Source: Roseomonas alba | Lineage (GTDB): Bacteria > Pseudomonadota > Alphaproteobacteria > Acetobacterales > Acetobacteraceae | Direction of reading: 5' to 3' | NCBI RefSeq assembly: GCF_019430885.1 | Contig: NZ_JAHYBZ010000015.1 | Location: 1-64,000 of the forward strand | DNA: 64,000 bases | Shown here: positions 59,309 to 64,000 of the stretch, piece by piece | Numbering within the stretch: position 1 is the first letter of the stretch | Layout: the number at the start of each line of letters is the position of its first letter | Translations under genes and position numbers: made by a program | Notes under the pieces: model-generated | What the model was told of the DNA's origin: nothing | Database searches by the model: none | What the model saw: the letters and a program-made list of their open reading frames with translations, nothing else

Positions 59309-61948
59309 TTACGCGATCAAGATCGTCCCATCCGGCAGCCGAACCTCCTCGAACCCGATGAGCATATTTGTCGGAGAACCTGCCAGCGAGATCGTGCCGG
59401 CGGTCAGATCGACATCGACGGAAGCGTCAATGATGCCTGTGAGGTCGAGAACGTCGTAGCCATCCCCACCGTCGAAGATGTTGCCGGAGAAGGTCAGCGA
59501 CGCGGGCCCGGACGCGGCGATCGCGGTCAGCGTGCCGCCCGGTCCGTACTGGGCGCTGATCTGGAGACTGACGCGGTCATCGCCGCCCCCGAGCAGCATG
59601 ACGTTGTTCGTCATCGCGAGGGTCACTGTGCCATCCACGCCGGCGGTCCCGTCGGCGCCGGCCGGATAGGGCGCGTAGGTGTAGGTCTGCGTGTAGTCGC
59701 CGTTGGCGTAGGACGTAAAACTGCCCCCGAACTCGTCGACCCCCAGACCGGCGGCACCGCCACTGCCGGCAACCGCGCCAAGGAACACGACAACGGCATC
59801 CAGGTCGGCACCGCCAGTGATGCTGTTGCCGGAGAAGTTGGCTGTGGCGTTCCCGCCGTCGCCGCCGTCGCCACCCGCGCCGGCCGCTCCGTACACCCAC
59901 GTCTCCGATGACGCGGTGCCGTCGATATGATACGCATAGGTGATATTGAGACCGGCTCCAGGACCGCCCCCGCCGGTGCCGAATCCACCGTCACCCGCCT
60001 GAGCATAGACTGAATATTGGGCGCGCAGCCCATCGCTGGCGGTCACTGTCGTGTCAGCGATCAGCGCGGTGGCATCGCCACCGTCGCCGCCGGCCCCACC
60101 GTGTCCGCCTGCGCCACCGACCGTTCCGAACCCTCCATAGGCTGCATTCTGTGGGTAGCCCAGGTATCCGGACGCACCCTGCCCGCCCGCTGCGCCCGCG
60201 CTGATCACCGCTTGCAGCGTGCCGGCGGTCGCGACCTCGACGCGCTCGACGGTGCCGAAGCCGTCGCCGCCGGCCCCCGCAGCGCCATTGTCGCCACCTT
60301 CGCCGCCGGTCGAACCGGAGAAGCTGCCGTAGCTCTGCAACCGCTCTCCTACCACGACGGGCGCATAACCTGAGCTTGTTCCCGACAAATCGGAGGCGCC
60401 GCCGTACCCGCCAAGCCCTCCGCCTCCGCCCCAGCCGCCTCCACCGTAAGCGTCCAGGCGCACTGCTTCGGCACCCGCGCCAAGGTTCAGGACTTGATCG
60501 GCAATGATGGCCGTGCCGTCACCACCCGCGCCGCCGGCACCGCCAGCACCACCGTCGCCGCCGGGACCGAAGGTGAAGAAGTTGTAGTCCGTGGTCCAGC
60601 CGTCGGGTTCTTGCGTCTGATAGTAGACGTGATCGGTTGTTCCCTTGCCGCCGGGCTGCCCGGACCCGCCAGAGCCACCGGCACCGCCGATGGCCTGGCG
60701 CTCGATGGTCACGGAATCTCCCAGCGAGGTGCCCGCATAGGTCGTGGCAGCCTTCGACACGCTGATGGATTCGCCATCGCCACCGGCGCCCCCCGCCTCG
60801 CCATTAGCGCCCTCGGCGGCAGTGCCGAGCTCGGTGGCGTTGATTCCGGCAGTACCCATTTCACCGGTGACGGCGAAGCGGTCGTGAATGTTGAGCGGGA
60901 CGAGTTCTGCCTGATCGATCACTGAAACGAGGAAATCCTCGGCGATCTGCAGGCCACCCGAGTCGGTCGCAGTGACAGTCACGGTGATGCTCGGCTCGGC
61001 CTCGAAGTCCACGGACAGGCCAGCCTTCAGGCGCAGGACACCGCCGGTCGCCACCTCGAAGCGGGAATCGGACAACGCGAAGGTGAAGGCGTCGATGCTC
61101 GCATCCGCTGCATCGGGATCGGTGACCGAGAGCGTCCCGACGGTGGCGCCCGGAGCCTCCTCGTCCACGGCATTACCCGCGAGGACCAGAGCGATCGGCG
61201 CTTCGTTGATATCCAGCACTGCCACGGACAGTGTCTGCGTGACCGACAGCCCGCCCTGGTCTGTGGCGGTGAGCCGAAGCGCAATCGTCGGCGCCGCCTC
61301 GAAGTCGAGCGCCGCGCCCGGTGCCAGGCGCAGTTCATTGCCGACGACGACGAAGCGCGGATCCACTTGGCCGTTCAGGTCCGTTACGGTGAAGGTGAAG
61401 GTGTCGGCCCCATCGGGGTCCACGGCGGCAAGGGTTGCCACGGTGGCACCAACGAGGTTCTCGTCGACGCTGCCTCCGCTGGCGAAGACCACGTCGGTCG
61501 GCGCCCGGTTCACCACGAGATCGAGGACCTCTCCATCTCCGAAGCGCAGGCGCTCGACGTCGAAAAGCAGGTCGGTTCCCTCGCTCGCCTGACCCTTGCG
61601 CAGATCGGCCACGGTCCACGATCCGTCGGCATTCTGGGTCAGCCGGTAGTTGGCGCGAACACCCGACAGGTTCGCCGTATCAGTTCCATCTCCGCCATAC
61701 AGCGTGTCGGCCCCAGCGCCGCCCGCCAGGCTATCGTTGTCGTCGCCACCTTCGAGACGGTCATTGCCCTTCCCGCCCTGTAGGACGTCCTGGCCGCCGC
61801 CACCGACCAGGAGATCATTGCCGTCCTCACCGGCCAGGAAATCCTCTCCGAGGCCGCCGTCGAGCGTATCGGCACCGGCCGCGCCAAAGATGGTGTCGGC
61901 ATCGCTTGTCCCGGCGAGCAGATCAGCCTTCTTGGTGCCAATGATCAT
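59309..61948 (-). CDS. large secreted RTX/cadherin/glycine-rich protein
   Basis: 879 aa. RTX calcium-binding nonapeptides lie at about 10-95 (GAAGADTLDGGLGEDFLAG, DGNDLLVGGGGQD). Two cadherin-like domains follow, at about 145-240 and 245-345 (ATDQGGLSVTQTLSVAVLDI, TATDSGGLQIAEDFLVSVID). A long Gly-rich region (about 370-830) has GGxGGxGG runs. There is no N-terminal signal peptide, so type I secretion is likely, though no transporter gene is adjacent. The C-terminus (GGDGYDVLDLTGIIDASVDV, FEEVRLPDGTILIA) resembles RTX-type secretion ends. Start at 61948 after AGAGAGGGA. Confidence 0.85.
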   Translation of the reverse strand: MIIGTKKADLLAGTSDADTIFGAAGADTLDGGLGEDFLAGEDGNDLLVGGGGQDVLQGGKGNDRLEGGDDNDSLAGGAGADTLYGGDGTDTANLSGVRANYRLTQNADGSWTVADLRKGQASEGTDLLFDVERLRFGDGEVLDLVVNRAPTDVVFASGGSVDENLVGATVATLAAVDPDGADTFTFTVTDLNGQVDPRFVVVGNELRLAPGAALDFEAAPTIALRLTATDQGGLSVTQTLSVAVLDINEAPIALVLAGNAVDEEAPGATVGTLSVTDPDAADASIDAFTFALSDSRFEVATGGVLRLKAGLSVDFEAEPSITVTVTATDSGGLQIAEDFLVSVIDQAELVPLNIHDRFAVTGEMGTAGINATELGTAAEGANGEAGGAGGDGESISVSKAATTYAGTSLGDSVTIERQAIGGAGGSGGSGQPGGKGTTDHVYYQTQEPDGWTTDYNFFTFGPGGDGGAGGAGGAGGDGTAIIADQVLNLGAGAEAVRLDAYGGGGWGGGGGLGGYGGASDLSGTSSGYAPVVVGERLQSYGSFSGSTGGEGGDNGAAGAGGDGFGTVERVEVATAGTLQAVISAGAAGGQGASGYLGYPQNAAYGGFGTVGGAGGHGGAGGDGGDATALIADTTVTASDGLRAQYSVYAQAGDGGFGTGGGGPGAGLNITYAYHIDGTASSETWVYGAAGAGGDGGDGGNATANFSGNSITGGADLDAVVVFLGAVAGSGGAAGLGVDEFGGSFTSYANGDYTQTYTYAPYPAGADGTAGVDGTVTLAMTNNVMLLGGGDDRVSLQISAQYGPGGTLTAIAASGPASLTFSGNIFDGGDGYDVLDLTGIIDASVDVDLTAGTISLAGSPTNMLIGFEEVRLPDGTILIA

Positions 61949-62629
61949 CGTCGCATCCCTCTCTATTTTTTCTGGGTCTATTCAACGGCGGGCAATACAG
62001 ATAAGAATTCAAAACTCTAGGATGCGCCACATCATCAACGATGCGACGATTCATTTCCTTTGAATTGAACGCCGGCCGTCATTTTATTCAAAACGAGTAA
62101 TATGTTGGCGGTTGATTGCCATCTTCGAAAGCAAGAATTGCTTATGGGGCGATAAGCGGCATGAGGGATGCGGACCGCTGCGGGACCTGTGTGGACGGTC
62201 CGTCCGCTGCAACGGCGATGCTCGGTGGTGGCACGCGGTCGGGTGTAAGGTCGCCGGACTGCAGCCAAGAGACCAGGCAATCAGCGCAGCACGGCGGCGC
62301 ACGTGACCACGGCGGAGCGGGCGGCTCAGAGAAACTCAATTCACAATTCCCGTCGCTCAGCGAACGTCCGGAGGAGTGCGTGAATGGAGACGGTTCGAAC
62401 CCAGTCGCACTCCCTCCGCCAACTGTCCCTTCTGCGAACACTCCCTCCAGCGTCGGCGACATGCCGCGGCACGGAGATTTCCGGGGCTTTCGGCGCGCAC
62501 CGCCGCGTGGATGGTATCGTCGGAGGTTGGTTCCAGACCCGCATGACAGCCGGACGGCCGGTGCGCCTTCGTGCAGTAGGGCGATCCACCCGACTTCCTC
62601 CGCTGGCACAGCCACTCTAGCGTGCCCGC
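61949..62629. other. long gap without a recognisable gene
   Basis: About 680 bases upstream of the RTX-like gene and before a LysR gene. It includes an AT-rich part (about 61960-62150) that probably holds the RTX promoter. Frames on either strand show no family. A degraded gene cannot be excluded between 62150 and 62620. Confidence 0.4.
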
Positions 62630-63535
62630 ATGGACCGGCTGACCGCATTCCGGCTTTTCCTGCGCACCCTCGATCGCGGCGGCATCGCGGCGGCGGGACG
62701 CTCGCTCGGGTTGTCGGCGACAGCGGCGTCGCGGGCGCTGCGCGAATTGGAGGACGACCTCGCGCTGCGCCTGTTCGACCGCACAACGCGACATGTCGCG
62801 CCGACCGAGGCGGGGCGGCGCTTGGCCGCCCGCATCGCGCCGCTGCTCGAAGGCCTCGACGCCGCCATGGTCGAGGCGCGGGAAATGCACGAGGAAGCAA
62901 CTGGCACGCTGCGCATCGTCGCGCGGCGGTCCTACGCGCTGCGTCATGTCGTGCCGCATCTCGCCAGCTTCCAAGTCGCGCATCCGCGGGTGGAGATCGA
63001 TCTCGCATTGACGGAGCAGACCGGCCTGGTGCCGGCGCATGGCGTGGACGTCGTGATCCGACTTGGCCTGCCGGCCGGCAAGTCCTTCACCGGGCATCGG
63101 CTGGTCTCAGGTCGGCGCATTCTGTGTGCCAGCCCCGGCTACATCGCGCGCCACGGCGCCCCGGGCACACCCGATGCGGTGCTGCAGCATCCTTGCCTGA
63201 CCTATCGCGAGGAGGAGGAAGCGCCGGTCTGGGTCTTCGCCACCGCCTCGGACGGGCGACAGGAGATCGCGGTCAGCGGGCCGTTCCGTTCCAACAGCGG
63301 GGAGGCGCTGCGCCAGGTCGCGCTGGACGGCATGGGCCTGGTGTTGCTTCCCGAATGGATGGTCGGCGAGGATGTCGCGGCCGGGCGGCTGACACCGTTG
63401 CTCGCGGGGCTGCCGGCCTGGCCGGAACGTTACCAGGCGGAGATCCACGCCGTGCATGCCCGTGCCGAGCGCCTTCCCGCCAAGATCGCCGCCTTCGTCT
63501 CGCACCTGCTCGCGAAGGTCGATCCTGCCGCCTGA
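62630..63535 (+). CDS. LysR family transcriptional regulator
   Basis: 301 aa. Helix-turn-helix: FRLFLRTLDRGGIAAAGRSL, GLSATAASRALRELEDDLAL. A LysR substrate-binding domain follows with GHRLVSGRRILCASPGYIAR and FRSNSGEALRQVALDGMGLV, as in the CrgA/DmlR-like group. It may control the dioxygenase gene that starts 104 bases downstream. Confidence 0.9.
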   Translation: MDRLTAFRLFLRTLDRGGIAAAGRSLGLSATAASRALRELEDDLALRLFDRTTRHVAPTEAGRRLAARIAPLLEGLDAAMVEAREMHEEATGTLRIVARRSYALRHVVPHLASFQVAHPRVEIDLALTEQTGLVPAHGVDVVIRLGLPAGKSFTGHRLVSGRRILCASPGYIARHGAPGTPDAVLQHPCLTYREEEEAPVWVFATASDGRQEIAVSGPFRSNSGEALRQVALDGMGLVLLPEWMVGEDVAAGRLTPLLAGLPAWPERYQAEIHAVHARAERLPAKIAAFVSHLLAKVDPAA

Positions 63536-63639
63536 GCGTGTCGGCGATCCTGCCGTTTGCCGGCAGAGTGTTTTGCGAAAGTGCCGTCTGGCGCCCGTAT
63601 GCGCCGACGCGCCATGGTGCGAGCAGGAGAAAACGCCCC

Positions 63640-64000
63640 ATGATCGAGACCACACCACTTACCCCCGTCTTCGGCGCCCGTATCACGGGCCTCGACATCG
63701 CCCGCGGCGTGGACGCGACGACGATGGCCGCGCTACGCGACGCGCTCGACCGGTACTCGGTGCTGGTCTTCCCGGACCAGCGCATCGACGACGCGGCGCA
63801 GATCGCCTTCAGCGAAGGCTTCGGGCCGCTGGAGCGCACCCGCGCCGGCGCCCCCGGGGCGGGCAGCGCGGTGATCATCCTGTCGAACATCGGCCCGGCC
63901 GGGGAGATCGCGCCGCCGACCGACAAGCAGGTGCTGAACAACAAGGCCAACCGCGTCTGGCACCATGATTCGTCGTTCAAGCCGGTGCCGGCACGGGCCT
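63640..64000 (+). CDS. TauD/TfdA-family dioxygenase (partial, runs off the window)
   Basis: The first 120 residues. FGARITGLDIARGVDATTM, LRDALDRYSVLVFPDQRID and WHHDSSFKPVPA are typical of the Fe(II)/2-oxoglutarate TauD/TfdA family; HHD contains the first His-x-Asp iron ligands (HxD). GAGCAGGAG precedes the start. The substrate is unknown (taurine, 2,4-D or other). The second His and the Arg lie past the window. Confidence 0.88.
   Translation, partial: MIETTPLTPVFGARITGLDIARGVDATTMAALRDALDRYSVLVFPDQRIDDAAQIAFSEGFGPLERTRAGAPGAGSAVIILSNIGPAGEIAPPTDKQVLNNKANRVWHHDSSFKPVPARA

Noticed and set aside
59309..61948. A PE_PGRS-type mycobacterial protein, suggested by the glycine repeats.
   Set aside because: There is no PE domain, and RTX and cadherin repeats point to a proteobacterial type I substrate.
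1..64000. CRISPR arrays, rRNA and tRNA genes.
   Set aside because: No regularly spaced repeats and no tRNA or rRNA sequence were recognised on reading both strands; a tRNA scan would settle this.

Overview
The window is 64 kb of high-GC DNA, gene dense, with the short overlaps (ATGA, GTGA, TGATG) typical of Alphaproteobacteria. Tat-type NosZ with a complete nosRZDFYLX order, cbb3 oxidase and DUF2924/DUF3489/large-recombinase accessory genes suggest an acetic-acid-bacteria relative (Acetobacteraceae, Roseomonas-like). That placement is inference; there is no rRNA or tRNA gene in the window to confirm it.

Layout. (1) 0.1-3.7 kb: a beta-propeller/DUF411 fusion protein, a small secreted protein, an orphan Rieske protein and a membrane-anchored cytochrome c. 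(2) 4.2-22.2 kb: a mobile island. The left arm (minus strand) holds a DUF2924 protein, a large serine recombinase and a small helix-turn-helix protein, then a six-gene defence operon: hsdR, a degenerate PD-(D/E)XK-like gene, hsdM, hsdS with two near-identical recognition domains, a HipA-like kinase broken by an amber codon, and DUF3037. The right arm (plus strand) holds a phage-type Toprim primase, a helicase with a hairpin embedded in its coding sequence, hypotheticals, a Nu1-like DNA-binding protein, DUF3489 and a broken ParB-like gene. The island abuts a truncated MFS pseudogene. (3) 22.6-27 kb: DUF488, CBS-BON, LysR, XdhC, 5-formyl-THF cyclo-ligase and PAS genes.

(4) 27-42.8 kb: a low-oxygen and nitric-oxide block. 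NnrS and a 50-aa membrane protein diverge from an NsrR-type Rrf2 regulator with a good NsrR operator. Then come ccoNOQP with three or four small accessory genes, mog, an RIC/YtfE iron-sulfur repair protein, a frameshifted truncated globin, a TehA/SLAC1-type transporter, a second Rrf2 regulator and a B12-dependent ribonucleotide reductase. (5) 43-52 kb: nosRZDFYLX, nitrous oxide reduction. No nir or nor genes lie in the window, so only the last step of denitrification and NO defence are encoded here.

(6) 52-64 kb: prophage lysis-module remnants, a frameshifted LysR, DUF4242, DsrE-like, a secreted nuclease, RecD2, an IS1380 scrap, a lipoprotein, a large RTX/cadherin/glycine-rich secreted protein, a LysR regulator and the start of a TauD/TfdA dioxygenase. 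Copies of the same phage genes recur at 40.5, 52.6 and 55.5 kb, bracketing the nos locus. This suggests that the nos block was inserted or rearranged through prophage DNA. Many genes carry single nonsense or one-base frameshift lesions, so either the region is decaying or the assembly has indel errors; raw reads would decide.
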